DNA of 64,000 nucleotides from Rhodococcus opacus. GTDB lineage: Bacteria > Actinomycetota > Actinomycetes > Mycobacteriales > Mycobacteriaceae. The translations under genes and the position numbers were made by a program. A model generated the notes under the pieces. That model did no database searches. It saw only the letters and a program-made list of their open reading frames with translations, and was not told where the DNA came from. Each line of letters begins with the position of its first letter. Within the stretch, counting starts at the first letter, position 1. Shown piece after piece: positions 53,153-62,294 of this stretch. Location of the stretch: NCBI RefSeq assembly GCF_012396235.1, contig NZ_JAAXPA010000003.1, positions 310,001-374,000 of the forward strand, written 5' to 3'.

Positions 53153-54946
53153 ATGGATGGACGGATTCCGCGTAGGTCGTTCGTTCGTGGACTGGCGCTG
53201 ACGGCCGGGCTGGGGGCGGTCGGGGTGGGATCGGCGAGCGCGTACCCGTTCGGGATCGATCCGCTGCGGCCGTTCGTCTTCTCCTCGCCGCCGCTCCAGC
53301 CGTTCCGGGAACAGTTGCCGCCGTTGCCGATGATGGGTGGGAGCTCCGTCGAGGTGCACGCGAACAGCACGACGCACGTGTTCCATCCCGACCTGCCGGC
53401 GTCCCCGGCGCTCGGCTACGGCGGCATGGACTACCTGGGCCCGACGATCGAAGCCCACGTCGGTGAACGGACCTCACTGACCTACCGCAACGACATCGCG
53501 AGCAACCCCCTCGCCGCCGACGTCGACACGCGGATCCACGGCGTGAGCGAGCAGGACCGCACCCAGGTGCCGACGTCGCTGCACCTGCACGGCGGACGGA
53601 CGCCCCCCGAGTTCGACGGACACCCCGAGGACACGCTGCGGCCCGGGCAGGGGATGGTGCACGAGTTCCCGAACCGGCAGGAGGCCTGCGCGCTCTGGTA
53701 TCACGACCACGCGATGGGCGTCACCCGGCTCAACATCTACGCCGGGCTGGCAGGCATGTACCTGCTGCGCGACGAGTACGACACCGGGGGGACCGGCAAC
53801 CCGCTCGGTCTGCCCTCGGGGGAGTTCGAACTTCCGCTGGTGTTGCAGGACAAGAACTTCACCGACGACGGACGGCAGAGTGTCCGGTCCAACCCGCTGA
53901 ATCCGCAGGGCAGCTGGGAGGCCGCCACACCTGGTGACGTGGGGGTGGTGAACGGCAAGGTGTGGCCGGAAATGTCGGTGGCACGGGGCCTGTACCGCCT
54001 GCGGATGGTGAACGCCGCATCGTTCAGCGTGTGGAATCTGTTCTTCGAGAACCGGATGAGGTTCTGGGTGATCGGCGCCGAGGGCGGGTTGCTCGACGCG
54101 CCGGTCGCCACCGACCACGTCCGGCTCGGACCCGGCGAGCGGGTGGACCTCCTCGTCGACTTCGGGACCCTCGCACCCGGCACGACGGTGGAACTGCGTA
54201 ACGACGAGCCGATTCCGGCGCAGGTCGCGCAGCGCGGGGTGCAGATCATGCCGCGGTTCTGCCGGTTCCGGGTGGGGACCGCCGCCGGGTTCACCGGTGG
54301 CGTGCCGGAGACTTTGCGGGGCGCAAGCCGTGGTCTCGCCGTCCTCCCGCCCGTCGCGCGGCCGTCGGTGGTGCGCAACGTGTCGGTGATGCAGCTCGCG
54401 CAGGGTCTCGGTCAGCCGTCGCCGCTGATGTCGCTGAACAACCTGCGTTACACGACCGACGACATCGAGATGCCCCGGCAGGGGACGGTCGAGCAGTGGA
54501 ACATCGTCAACGTCACGCCCGAACCGCATCCGATCCACCTGCATCTGGTGACGTTCCGGGTGATCGGACGGCAGGCGATCGACACGAACGCCCTGATGCA
54601 GGCGGTCCCGGTGCCCGCGGTCGGGATGCGGTGGACGCCGTCGGCGGACCCGTTCGTGCTCGGGCCGAACCTGGCGCCCCAGGTGTGGGAGTCGGGGTTC
54701 AAGGACACGGTGATCGCGGACGCGAACTCGATCACCCGGATCGTCGTCCGGTTCCCGACCGCCGACGAACTCGGCTTCGACCCGGACGCCACGTTCGGGA
54801 TGTCGGCGCACACGATGGACCACTCCGAAGGCGGACACGGCCACATGGAGCAGTCGTCGCATCCCCTTCAGGGCTACGTGTGGCACTGCCACATGCTCGA
54901 CCACGAGGACCACGACATGATGCTGCGGTACCGCCTGGTGCCCTAG
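53153..54946 (+). CDS. Tat-exported multicopper oxidase
   Basis: A 597-residue protein. The twin-arginine signal IPRRSFVRGLALTAGLGAVG ends near ASA-YPFG. All four copper-ligand segments are present: HLHGG, WYHDHAMGVTRLN, HPIHLHLVTF and HCHMLDHEDHDMM (T1 Met/His region). The family includes laccases, CotA-like bilirubin oxidases and phenoxazinone synthase; a His/Met-rich loop (SAHTMDHSEGGHGHMEQ) suggests copper handling. ATG 53153 is chosen over ATG 53120 because it begins the Tat signal and follows AGGGGG. A palindrome starts right after the TAG. Confidence 0.88.
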   Translation: MDGRIPRRSFVRGLALTAGLGAVGVGSASAYPFGIDPLRPFVFSSPPLQPFREQLPPLPMMGGSSVEVHANSTTHVFHPDLPASPALGYGGMDYLGPTIEAHVGERTSLTYRNDIASNPLAADVDTRIHGVSEQDRTQVPTSLHLHGGRTPPEFDGHPEDTLRPGQGMVHEFPNRQEACALWYHDHAMGVTRLNIYAGLAGMYLLRDEYDTGGTGNPLGLPSGEFELPLVLQDKNFTDDGRQSVRSNPLNPQGSWEAATPGDVGVVNGKVWPEMSVARGLYRLRMVNAASFSVWNLFFENRMRFWVIGAEGGLLDAPVATDHVRLGPGERVDLLVDFGTLAPGTTVELRNDEPIPAQVAQRGVQIMPRFCRFRVGTAAGFTGGVPETLRGASRGLAVLPPVARPSVVRNVSVMQLAQGLGQPSPLMSLNNLRYTTDDIEMPRQGTVEQWNIVNVTPEPHPIHLHLVTFRVIGRQAIDTNALMQAVPVPAVGMRWTPSADPFVLGPNLAPQVWESGFKDTVIADANSITRIVVRFPTADELGFDPDATFGMSAHTMDHSEGGHGHMEQSSHPLQGYVWHCHMLDHEDHDMMLRYRLVP

Positions 54947-54994
54947 GCCCGTGAGTACTTATTAACCGCCGGACGTTAATAAGTACTCACGGGC
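54947..54994. repeat. intergenic palindrome, copy 5
   Basis: Perfect inverted repeat with 20-base arms, GCCCGTGAGTACTTATTAAC at 54947-54966 against 54975-54994, loop CGCCGGAC. It begins at the base after the multicopper oxidase stop codon and lies upstream of the TetR promoter. Confidence 0.9.
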
Positions 54995-55014
54995 GCGTAG
55001 CGCAAACTTAAAAG

Positions 55015-55048
55015 CAGTCTGGACTGTTTTCTTTTTTCCGCCTACAGT
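55015..55048 (+). promoter_or_regulatory. promoter and operator of the TetR-monooxygenase operon
   Basis: CAGTC-TG-GACTG (55015-55026) is a perfect inverted repeat overlapping a -35-like TGGACT (55020-55025). A -10-like TACAGT (55043-55048) follows after 17 bases, predicting transcription from about 55055-55056, which coincides with a GTG codon. The layout suggests a leaderless transcript repressed by its own TetR protein. Confidence 0.55.
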
Positions 55049-55055
55049 GCTGGGT

Positions 55056-55640
55056 GTGACACCTGACACAGAAGTAGTCAAGCCGGCCCGCACGCAGGCC
55101 GAGCGGACCGCGGCGATGCGCACGAAGCTGCTCGACGCGGCCGTAGACTCCCTGGTCGAGCTCGGGTACGCCCGCACCACCACGCAGGGCATCGCCCGTC
55201 GGGCGGGGGTGTCGCGCGGCGCGCAGCTGCACCATTTCCCGACCAAGGAGTCGCTGGTGGTGGCCGCCGTGGAACATCTCGTGGACAAGCGGCTGCAGGA
55301 GATCCTCGCCGCCGAAGTGGATGCAGGTCGGGGCGTCGAAGTGCTCGCCGACGCCTTCTCCGGCCCGCTGTTCTATGCGGCCCTCGAGCTGTGGGTGGCC
55401 GCCCGTACCGACCCGGCGCTGTACGAGGCGACGGTTCCGCTCGAGCGGAAGGTCAACGACGCTCTGCGCCGCGGGTCGGCGGCGGTGTTCGGCGATCGGT
55501 TCGACGCCGACGCCATCGAGCTCACTATCGAATTGGTTCGCGGTCTGGCGGTGTCGGCACTGTTCCGCACCCCCGAGGCCGAACAGTCACTACGCGCGCG
55601 GTTGTTGCCCGTGTGGGAATCGAAGGTGGAGAAGTCGTGA
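55056..55640 (+). CDS. TetR-family transcriptional regulator
   Basis: A 194-residue regulator: helix-turn-helix TTQGIARRAGVSRGAQLHHFPTKESLVVAA, then a ligand-binding domain. GTG at 55056 fits the leaderless promoter; GTG at 55047 is the alternative. Its stop overlaps the GTG of the FAD monooxygenase (GTGA at 55637-55640), so it is the first gene of an operon with the monooxygenase, GMC oxidoreductase and decarboxylase-like gene and likely represses it. Confidence 0.85.
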   Translation: MTPDTEVVKPARTQAERTAAMRTKLLDAAVDSLVELGYARTTTQGIARRAGVSRGAQLHHFPTKESLVVAAVEHLVDKRLQEILAAEVDAGRGVEVLADAFSGPLFYAALELWVAARTDPALYEATVPLERKVNDALRRGSAAVFGDRFDADAIELTIELVRGLAVSALFRTPEAEQSLRARLLPVWESKVEKS

Positions 55641-57127
55641 ATCTTCCGCAGCACGTACACACCCTCATCGTGGGGGCAGGTTTCGCCGGTATGGGACTGG
55701 CGGCGCGCATCCTGCAGACGCAGCCGCAGGCCGACGTCCTGATCATCGAGCGCGGCGACGACGTCGGCGGCACGTGGCGAGACAACACCTATCCGGGGTG
55801 TGCGTGCGACGTTCCGACGTCGCTGTACTCGTATTCGTTCGCGCCGAGCGCCGACTGGAGTCACACGTTCGCCCGCCAACCCGAGATCCACCGTTACCTG
55901 AAGAAGGTCGCGGCCGACACCGGTGTCCGGTCCCGGGTGGTGACCGATTGTGAACTGCAGGAAGCGCACTGGGACGATGGCGAGACCATCTGGACCGTCC
56001 GGACGAGCCGCGGAACGCTGACCGCCGATGTCGTGGTGGCCGCGACCGGTGCGCTGTCGACGCCCAGCGTCCCGGACATGCCGGGGCTGGAGACGTTCGG
56101 CGGCACCACGTTCCATTCGGCGACGTGGAACCACGACCACGACCTCACCGGTGAGCGCGTGGCCGTGATCGGCACCGGTGCGTCTGCGGTGCAGTTCGTC
56201 CCGGAGATCGCGCCGGCGGCCGAGCATCTCACCGTGTTCCAGCGCACGCCCGCCTGGGTGATCCCGCGCCTCGACCGCGAACTGTCCGGCTCAGAGAAGG
56301 GCCTCTACCGGCGACTGCCGTTGGTGCAGAAGGCTGTCCGTGGGTCCGTGTACAGCTTCCGCGAGGCCCTGGGTGGTGTGCTCGCGCACGCGACCGGGCT
56401 GCTGCCGGTGTTCGAAATGGTAGCCAAGGTGCACCTGCGCAGGCAGGTGCGCGATCCCGAACTGCGCCGCAAGCTCACGCCGAACTTCACGATCGGCTGC
56501 AAGCGGATGCTGCTGTCGAATGACTGGCTCCGGACCCTCGACCGTCCCGACGTCACGCTCGTAGACGCGGGACTCGCCGGGGTCACGCCGGACGGCGTGG
56601 TCGACGCGGTGGGGGGCGTGCACAAGGTCGACACCATCATCTTCGCGACCGGCTTCACGCCGACGGAACCTCCTGTGGCGCAGGCGTTGCGCGGTGCGAA
56701 CGGCCGCACGCTCGCCGAGCACTGGGACGGGAGCCCGAGCGCGTACAAGGGGACCACCGTCGCCGGGTTCCCCAACCTGTTCCTGATGTACGGTCCCAAC
56801 ACCAACCTCGGGCACAGCTCCATCGTCTACATGCTCGAATCGCAGTCCGCGTACATCGCCGACGCATTGAACACGATGCACCACAGCGGCATCACCGCCT
56901 TCGAGGTCACCGAGGAGGCGCAGCGCCGGTACAACACCCGCATCCAGTCCGACCTGCAGTCCACCGTCTGGAACAAGGGCGGCTGCTCGAGCTGGTACTA
57001 CGACTCCGAGGGACGGAACTCCGTCCAGTGGCCGACCTTCACCTGGAAGTTCCGCTCCCAGCTGCAGCGCTTCGACCAGGAAAACTACGTCTCACGACGC
57101 AGGGTCGCGAAGGAGACCGTCGCGTGA
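55637..57127 (+). CDS. FAD-dependent Baeyer-Villiger-type monooxygenase
   Basis: A 496-residue class B flavoprotein monooxygenase. FAD motif LIVGAGFAGMGLAARIL at the N-terminus; DVGGTWRDNTYPGCACDVPT; fingerprint FGGTTFHSATWNHD (FxGxxxHxxxW) near residue 153; NADPH motif VAVIGTGASAVQ. It oxidises a ketone or related substrate. Start and stop overlap the TetR gene and GMC gene, so all are translated together. It is a different subgroup from the MymA-like enzyme at 20.8 kb. Confidence 0.88.
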   Translation: MNLPQHVHTLIVGAGFAGMGLAARILQTQPQADVLIIERGDDVGGTWRDNTYPGCACDVPTSLYSYSFAPSADWSHTFARQPEIHRYLKKVAADTGVRSRVVTDCELQEAHWDDGETIWTVRTSRGTLTADVVVAATGALSTPSVPDMPGLETFGGTTFHSATWNHDHDLTGERVAVIGTGASAVQFVPEIAPAAEHLTVFQRTPAWVIPRLDRELSGSEKGLYRRLPLVQKAVRGSVYSFREALGGVLAHATGLLPVFEMVAKVHLRRQVRDPELRRKLTPNFTIGCKRMLLSNDWLRTLDRPDVTLVDAGLAGVTPDGVVDAVGGVHKVDTIIFATGFTPTEPPVAQALRGANGRTLAEHWDGSPSAYKGTTVAGFPNLFLMYGPNTNLGHSSIVYMLESQSAYIADALNTMHHSGITAFEVTEEAQRRYNTRIQSDLQSTVWNKGGCSSWYYDSEGRNSVQWPTFTWKFRSQLQRFDQENYVSRRRVAKETVA

Positions 57128-58836
57128 CGCACTACGACGTGATCGTGGTCGGCTCCGGTTTCGGTGGCAGCGTCGCGGCGCTCCGGCTCACCGAGAAGGG
57201 CTACCGGGTCGGTGTTCTCGAAGCGGGCAGACGTTTCGCCGACGACGAGCTGCCCGAGACGAGCTGGCGGCTGCGGCGCTACCTGTGGGCGCCGTGGCTG
57301 GGTTGCTACGGCGTGCAACGGATCCACCTCCTCCCCGACGTCCTGGTCATGGCCGGGGCGGGCGTCGGGGGCGGATCGCTGAACTACGCGAACACCCTCT
57401 ACCAGCCGCCGCGCCGCTTCTTCGAGGACAAGCAGTGGGCGCACATCACCGACTGGCAGTCGGAGCTGGCCCCGTATTACGAGCAGGCGAAACGGATGCT
57501 GGGCGTGACGACCAATCCGTCGTTCACCCCCGCCGACGCCGTCATGCGCGAGGTGGCCGAGGAGATGGGCGCCGGTGAGACGTTCACGTCCACACCGGTG
57601 GGCGTCTTCTTCGGCGAACCGGGGTCGCGGGTGGCCGATCCGTTCTTCGGCGGAGTGGGACCCGAGCGCACGGGGTGCACCGAGTGCGGCAGTTGCATGA
57701 CGGGTTGCCGGGTGGGCGCGAAGAACACGCTCGTCAAGAATTACCTCCACCTCGCCGAGAAGGCGGGCGCCCTGGTACATCCGCTGACGACGGTGAAGGC
57801 GTTGCACCCCCGGGCGGGCGGCGGCTACGAGCTGCGGACCCGCCGCACCGACGGAATCCGCAAGCGGGAGCACACGTTCACCGCCGACCAAGTGGTGGTC
57901 GCCGCGGGCACGTACGGCACCGCCCGGCTGCTGCTGGCGATGAAGGAATCCGGTGCGCTGCCGCGGTTGTCGCCGCGGCTGGGATCGGTGGTGCGCACCA
58001 ACTCCGAAGCGGTCCTCGCGGCCACGGCGAAGAACCGCGCCACCGACTTCACGAAGGGTGTGGCCATCACGTCCTCGTTCCACCCGGACGATCACACCCA
58101 CATCGAACCCGTCCGGTACGGCAAGGGCAGCAACGCGATCGGACTGTTGCAGACGGTCCTCAGCGACGGCGGCGGCAGAACGCCGCGGCTGCTGAAAACG
58201 GTGGGCGTCGCGTTGCGTCGCCCCGGGGCGTTCGTGCGCAGCCTCTCGGTACGGCACTGGTCGGAGCGCACCGTGATCGCGCTCGTCATGCAGACCGACG
58301 ACAATTCGCTCGAACTGGCCAAGGGGAAAGGCCGCCTCGGCCGCGCGGTGACCAGCCGGCCCGGACCCGGAGATCCACCACCTGAATGGATCCCGCAGGG
58401 TCACACGGCCATCCGCAAGGTGGCCGAGCGGATCGGGGGAGACCCCGGCGGTTCGTTCGCCGACGTCGTGAACATTCCGATGACCGCGCATTTCCTCGGG
58501 GGTTGCACCATCGGGGACTCCCCGGACACCGGTGTCGTCGACCCCTACCTGCGGGCGTACGGACACGACGGCCTGCACGTGGCGGACGGTTCCGTGGTGA
58601 GCGCGAATCTCGGGGTCAACCCGTCGCTGACCATCACCGCCCAGGCCGAGCGTGCATTCGCGTTGTGGCCCAACAAGGGTGAGGTCGATGCCCGGCCCGA
58701 ACCGGGCAAGCCATACGTACGTATCGAACCGTCGCCGCCCCGGAGTCCGGTGGTGCCCGCCGATGCGCCGGGTGCGCTGCGGCTCCCGCTGACGGTCGCA
58801 ACCCGAAAGGAGACAGTCGATGTGGAGCGTGCCTGA
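57124..58836 (+). CDS. GMC-family FAD oxidoreductase (ChoD-like)
   Basis: A 570-residue flavoprotein. ADP-binding motif VIVVGSGFGGSVAALRL; GAGVGGGSLNYANTLYQPP; a ferredoxin-like cluster of cysteines TGCTECGSCMTGCRVGAKNTL near residue 182; C-terminal ADGSVVSANLGVNPSLTITAQAE. Size and motifs match mycobacterial ChoD, long called cholesterol oxidase though that activity is disputed. It probably oxidises an alcohol acting next to the monooxygenase. GTG start overlaps the monooxygenase stop; its end overlaps the next gene by 17 bases. Confidence 0.86.
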   Translation: MTHYDVIVVGSGFGGSVAALRLTEKGYRVGVLEAGRRFADDELPETSWRLRRYLWAPWLGCYGVQRIHLLPDVLVMAGAGVGGGSLNYANTLYQPPRRFFEDKQWAHITDWQSELAPYYEQAKRMLGVTTNPSFTPADAVMREVAEEMGAGETFTSTPVGVFFGEPGSRVADPFFGGVGPERTGCTECGSCMTGCRVGAKNTLVKNYLHLAEKAGALVHPLTTVKALHPRAGGGYELRTRRTDGIRKREHTFTADQVVVAAGTYGTARLLLAMKESGALPRLSPRLGSVVRTNSEAVLAATAKNRATDFTKGVAITSSFHPDDHTHIEPVRYGKGSNAIGLLQTVLSDGGGRTPRLLKTVGVALRRPGAFVRSLSVRHWSERTVIALVMQTDDNSLELAKGKGRLGRAVTSRPGPGDPPPEWIPQGHTAIRKVAERIGGDPGGSFADVVNIPMTAHFLGGCTIGDSPDTGVVDPYLRAYGHDGLHVADGSVVSANLGVNPSLTITAQAERAFALWPNKGEVDARPEPGKPYVRIEPSPPRSPVVPADAPGALRLPLTVATRKETVDVERA

Positions 58837-59464
58837 ATCGGCCACCCAGCGCACCGACTGGCCCGAGAGCGCGCCGCCCCCGTGGCCGGCGGGAGTCCGC
58901 GCGACGCTGTGGTGGCATCGCAGCACTGCGGCCGCCCGCGCGCTCGGACCCGACGGCGCCACCGTGCCGTTGACCCTGGCGATGATGGTCGACTACCTGG
59001 ACTCGCCGGTCGGCCCCTACCGGGAAATCCTCGCGAGTCCGGTGCTCCGCGCGCCCGGTCGTCGCATCGGCGTCCTGCCCCGCATGGCGGTCCCGTTCAT
59101 CGCCGTGGATTCGGAACCCTCCGTACACGGCGGACGGGTGCACTGGAGCCTGCCGAAGGTGCCGGCCGAGTTCGACGGCGACGTGCACGGCGACTTCGAG
59201 GCGTCGTCCGACGCGTGGCGCGTCACCACGAACACTCGGCCGCGCGGCCCGCGACTACCGATCGCCGGAGCGCTGGGGTTCGCGCAACCCGGCGACCGGG
59301 GCCTCGTGACGGCATCCGCACGACTGCGGGGCCATTTCCGATATGCCCGCGTGGACGTGGCGGCCGAAGGTCCCACCCTCGGTGACTGGCTGACGCCCGG
59401 CACACACCACGGCATCGTGATCACGGACGGCCGGATGACCACAGGACCCGCGCAACTCCGCTGA
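58820..59464 (+). CDS. acetoacetate decarboxylase-like protein
   Basis: A 214-residue protein with the fold pattern of the acetoacetate-decarboxylase superfamily (SPVGPYREILASPV, FIAVDSEPSVHGGRVHWSLPKVPAEFDGD). I cannot see the catalytic Lys-Lys pair of true decarboxylases, so it may be a lyase-inactive or different-activity member. AAAGGAGA precedes the ATG, which lies inside the GMC gene end. Last gene of the TetR operon, completing a ketone/alcohol degradation set whose substrate is unknown. Confidence 0.75.
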   Translation: MWSVPESATQRTDWPESAPPPWPAGVRATLWWHRSTAAARALGPDGATVPLTLAMMVDYLDSPVGPYREILASPVLRAPGRRIGVLPRMAVPFIAVDSEPSVHGGRVHWSLPKVPAEFDGDVHGDFEASSDAWRVTTNTRPRGPRLPIAGALGFAQPGDRGLVTASARLRGHFRYARVDVAAEGPTLGDWLTPGTHHGIVITDGRMTTGPAQLR

Positions 59465-59469
59465 CCCGA

Positions 59470-59892
59470 TCAAGCGGGTAGTGGTCCGATGTCCGCGACC
59501 ACGCCGGCGAGACGGGGCAGCACGGTGTCGCGCCAGCCCGGACCCATCCGCTCGAACGCGTCGCGGCTGCGCTTGTCGTCGAGGTCGAAGCCGGAGTGGT
59601 CGAGGAACAGGCGGGTGCCCGCACCCTCGGGAACGAGGCGCCAGACCAGCGTCCAGTTCTCGGTGAACGTGTAGACGAAGCGCCGCTCGGGTTCGACCTC
59701 GACCACCTCGCAGGGAACGGCGCCCCAGCCGGGCATCTCGAGGTGGAACCGATGCCCGACCGTGGCGGCGATGTCGCCCGCGGCCCACCAGCGGGCGAGC
59801 AGTTCCGGCTCGGTGAGGGCGCGCCACACCTTGGCGGGCGGCGCGGCGATGAACTGGTCGACGGAGATCTTGGTGGTGGTGCGGTCGGTCAC
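59470..59892 (-). CDS. SRPBCC/AHSA1-family protein
   Basis: A 140-residue START/Bet v1-like fold protein: TTKISVDQFIAAPPAKVWRALTEPELLARWW is the AHSA1 signature, ending with PGWRDTVLPRL. Members bind hydrophobic ligands; the activity is unknown. GTG start overlaps the stop of the upstream ArsR regulator (GTGA), a pairing often seen in actinobacteria. Confidence 0.85.
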   Translation of the reverse strand: MTDRTTTKISVDQFIAAPPAKVWRALTEPELLARWWAAGDIAATVGHRFHLEMPGWGAVPCEVVEVEPERRFVYTFTENWTLVWRLVPEGAGTRLFLDHSGFDLDDKRSRDAFERMGPGWRDTVLPRLAGVVADIGPLPA

Positions 59893-60200
59893 GAGTCCTC
59901 CTCGAGGAAGTCGGCGAGTGTGCGCAAGCGGCCACGCCAGAACCGCTCGAACGGGTGCAGCCAGTCGCCGACGTCGGCGAGCGGCTCGGCGGTCAGGTGG
60001 TAGTGCCGTTGCCGTCCGGACGGTTCGTCGCGGACGAGTCCGGCCCGGCGCAGGACCTGTAGGTGCTCTGCCACCGCGGGCCGGCTGAGGTCGAACCGGC
60101 CGGCGAGGTCTCCGGCGGTGAGGGGGCCGTCCACCAGGATTTCCAGCAGGCGCCGTCGCACGGGGTTGGCGAGGGCGATGAAGACGTCGTCGTCGGGCAC
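59889..60200 (-). CDS. ArsR-family transcriptional regulator
   Basis: A 103-residue winged-helix repressor: ANPVRRRLLEILVDGPLTAGDLAGRFDLSRPAVAEHLQVLRRAGLV. It lacks the cysteine metal sites of CmtR/ArsR sensors, so it probably responds to a non-metal signal. It is coupled to the SRPBCC gene and divergent from furA, with two adjacent palindromic sites in front of its start. Confidence 0.87.
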   Translation of the reverse strand: MPDDDVFIALANPVRRRLLEILVDGPLTAGDLAGRFDLSRPAVAEHLQVLRRAGLVRDEPSGRQRHYHLTAEPLADVGDWLHPFERFWRGRLRTLADFLEEDS

Positions 60201-60211
60201 GCCGCGACTTT

Positions 60212-60248
60212 ATGTCGGAAATTTCCGACATGTCAAGAATTTTCGACA
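60212..60248. promoter_or_regulatory. tandem palindromic operator in the ArsR-furA gap
   Basis: ATGTCGGAAATTTCCGACAT (60212-60231) is a perfect 20-base palindrome. Directly after it TGTCAAGAATTTTCGACA (60231-60248) repeats the TGTC-N10-GACA plan imperfectly. The first site lies 12 bases upstream of the ArsR start codon, so it is probably that regulator's operator. Two abutting 18-base units suggest binding of two dimers side by side. Confidence 0.72.
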
Positions 60249-60258
60249 CATCCTTTTC

Positions 60259-60286
60259 TTGACTAATTCCAAAAAGGCGCGATACT
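60259..60286 (+). promoter_or_regulatory. furA promoter with AT-rich Fur-type site
   Basis: TTGACT (60259-60264), a 16-base spacer and GATACT (60281-60286) lie just before the furA ATG at 60294, giving a leaderless or near-leaderless transcript. The stretch TTGACTAATTCCAAAAAGG closely resembles the FurA autoregulatory site known from mycobacterial furA promoters. Confidence 0.65.
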
Positions 60287-60293
60287 GGAACAC

Positions 60294-60752
60294 ATGCGAC
60301 ACGACACGGATCCCAAAGCGCAGCTGCGCGAGGTGGGCCTGCGTGTCACTGCGCCACGTGTTGCAGTGTTGAATGCGGTTGCCGTACGGCCGCATTCCGA
60401 CGTCGACGACATTGCGGCCGTAGTTCGTGAAGAGCTGGGATCGGTCTCCACCCAGGCGGTATACGACGTCCTCAAGGCGTGCACCGCCGCCGGCCTGCTC
60501 AGACGTATCGAGCCCGCGGGATCGCCCGCGAGGTTCGAAACCCGTACCGGAGACAACCACCACCACCTCGTGTGCCGCAGCTGCGGGACCGTCGTGGACG
60601 TGGACTGCGCCGTCGGTGAGGCTCCGTGCCTCGACCCTTCGCAGGCCCACGGTTTCGAGATCGACGAGGCCGAGGTCGTCTTCTGGGGGCTCTGCTCGCA
60701 GTGCCAGACCGGCGCGCAGAGCGGCACCGGGTCGGCAGCAGCCCTGTCCTGA
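60294..60752 (+). CDS. furA: ferric uptake regulator-family repressor FurA
   Basis: A 152-residue Fur protein. Winged helix [15 protein letters not shown] and [18 protein letters not shown]; metal ligands in [20 protein letters not shown]; a final CSQC pair. In mycobacteria FurA represses itself and the adjacent catalase-peroxidase and is inactivated by peroxide. Here the partner downstream is a monofunctional catalase, 53 bases away. Promoter is at 60259-60286. Confidence 0.92.
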   Translation: MRHDTDPKAQLREVGLRVTAPRVAVLNAVAVRPHSDVDDIAAVVREELGSVSTQAVYDVLKACTAAGLLRRIEPAGSPARFETRTGDNHHHLVCRSCGTVVDVDCAVGEAPCLDPSQAHGFEIDEAEVVFWGLCSQCQTGAQSGTGSAAALS

Positions 60753-60805
60753 CCCGTCCGTCCCCACCGCTACACCCTCACCCGATGCAACCTGGAGGCT
60801 TTGCC

Positions 60806-62275
60806 ATGCCTGAAACACAGCGCGCCACCACCAACAACTTCGGAATTCCCGTCGCCAGCGACAACGAATCCCTCACGGCGGGCACGCAGGGCCCCATCCT
60901 GCTGCACGACCACTACCTGATCGAGAAGCTCGCCCAGTTCAATCGTGAGCGTGTCCCGGAGCGCGTCGTCCACGCCAAGGGCGGCGGTGCGTTCGGCGAA
61001 CTGGTCGTCACCCACGACGTGAGCCGCTACACGAAGGCCGCGCTGTTCCAGCCCGGCGCCAGGACCGAGTCGCTGGTGCGCTTCTCCACCGTCGCCGGCG
61101 AGCAGGGCAGCCCCGACACCTGGCGTGACCCGCGCGGATTCGCCGTCAAGTTCTACACCGAGGACGGCAACTACGACCTCGTCGGCAACAACACGCCCGT
61201 CTTCTTCATCAAGGACCCGATCAAGTTTCCCGACTTCATCCACTCGCAGAAGCGACTGCCGGGATCCGGTCTGCGCGACCACAACATGCAGTGGGACTTC
61301 TGGACGCTGCGGCCCGAGTCCGCGCACCAGGTGACCTGGCTGATGGGTGACCGCGGAATCCCGAAGACGTGGCGTCACATGGACGGTTTCGGCTCGCACA
61401 CGTACCAGTGGGTCAACGCCGACGGCGAGCGGTTCTGGGTCAAGTACCACTTCAAGACCGATCAGGGCATCGAGTTCCTCACGCAGGACGAGGCCGACAC
61501 CCTCGCCGGCAACGACCCCGATCATCACCGCGCCGACCTGTACGACTCGATCGCCCGCGGCGAGTTCCCCAGCTGGACGCTGAAGGTTCAGGTCATGCCC
61601 GTCGACGAGGCCGAGGGGTACCGGTTCAACCCGTTCGACCTCACCAAGGTGTGGTCGCAGAAGGACTACCCGCTGATCGAGGTCGGCAAGTGGACCCTCA
61701 ACCGTAACCCCGACAACTTCTTCGCTCAGATCGAGCAGGCCTCGTTCGAGCCGTCGAATGTCGTTCCGGGAATCGGCTTCTCGCCCGACAAGATGCTGCT
61801 GGGGCGGGTCTTCTCCTACGCGGACGCGCACCGGTACCGCATCGGCGCCAACTACGCGCAGCTGCCGGTCAACGCGCCGAAGAACCAGGTGAACTCGTAC
61901 TCGCAGGACGGTGCGATGCGGTACGCCACCAATTCGCCCGAGACCCCGGTGTACGCGCCGAACTCGTATGGCGGCCCGCACGCCGACGCGTCGCTCGCCG
62001 GCGACGAGGGCCTGTGGGCGTTCGACGGCGAGTCCGTGCGAGCCGGCTACATCGAGCACGCCGAAGACAGCGATTTCACGCAGGCGGGCACGCTCGTCCG
62101 CGAGGTCCTGAGCGACGACGAACGCGACCGCCTGGTGAACAACATCGTCGGCCACGCGCTCGGCGGTGTCAGCGAACCGGTTCTGCTGCGGGTCTTCGAC
62201 TACTGGAAGAGCGTCGACCCCGACCTGGGCAAGCGAGTGGAAATCGGTGTCCGGGAAGGGCAGAGCCAGAACTGA
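60806..62275 (+). CDS. katA: monofunctional heme catalase
   Basis: A 489-residue small-subunit catalase. The distal heme His is in [12 protein letters not shown] near residue 56, the Asn in [11 protein letters not shown], and the proximal Tyr in [17 protein letters not shown] near residue 337. It breaks down hydrogen peroxide in the cytoplasm. GGAGG lies eight bases before the ATG. It follows furA closely and is probably derepressed with it under oxidative stress. Confidence 0.93.
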   Translation: MPETQRATTNNFGIPVASDNESLTAGTQGPILLHDHYLIEKLAQFNRERVPERVVHAKGGGAFGELVVTHDVSRYTKAALFQPGARTESLVRFSTVAGEQGSPDTWRDPRGFAVKFYTEDGNYDLVGNNTPVFFIKDPIKFPDFIHSQKRLPGSGLRDHNMQWDFWTLRPESAHQVTWLMGDRGIPKTWRHMDGFGSHTYQWVNADGERFWVKYHFKTDQGIEFLTQDEADTLAGNDPDHHRADLYDSIARGEFPSWTLKVQVMPVDEAEGYRFNPFDLTKVWSQKDYPLIEVGKWTLNRNPDNFFAQIEQASFEPSNVVPGIGFSPDKMLLGRVFSYADAHRYRIGANYAQLPVNAPKNQVNSYSQDGAMRYATNSPETPVYAPNSYGGPHADASLAGDEGLWAFDGESVRAGYIEHAEDSDFTQAGTLVREVLSDDERDRLVNNIVGHALGGVSEPVLLRVFDYWKSVDPDLGKRVEIGVREGQSQN

Positions 62276-62294
62276 TGTCGTTGGTGGGGCAGGC

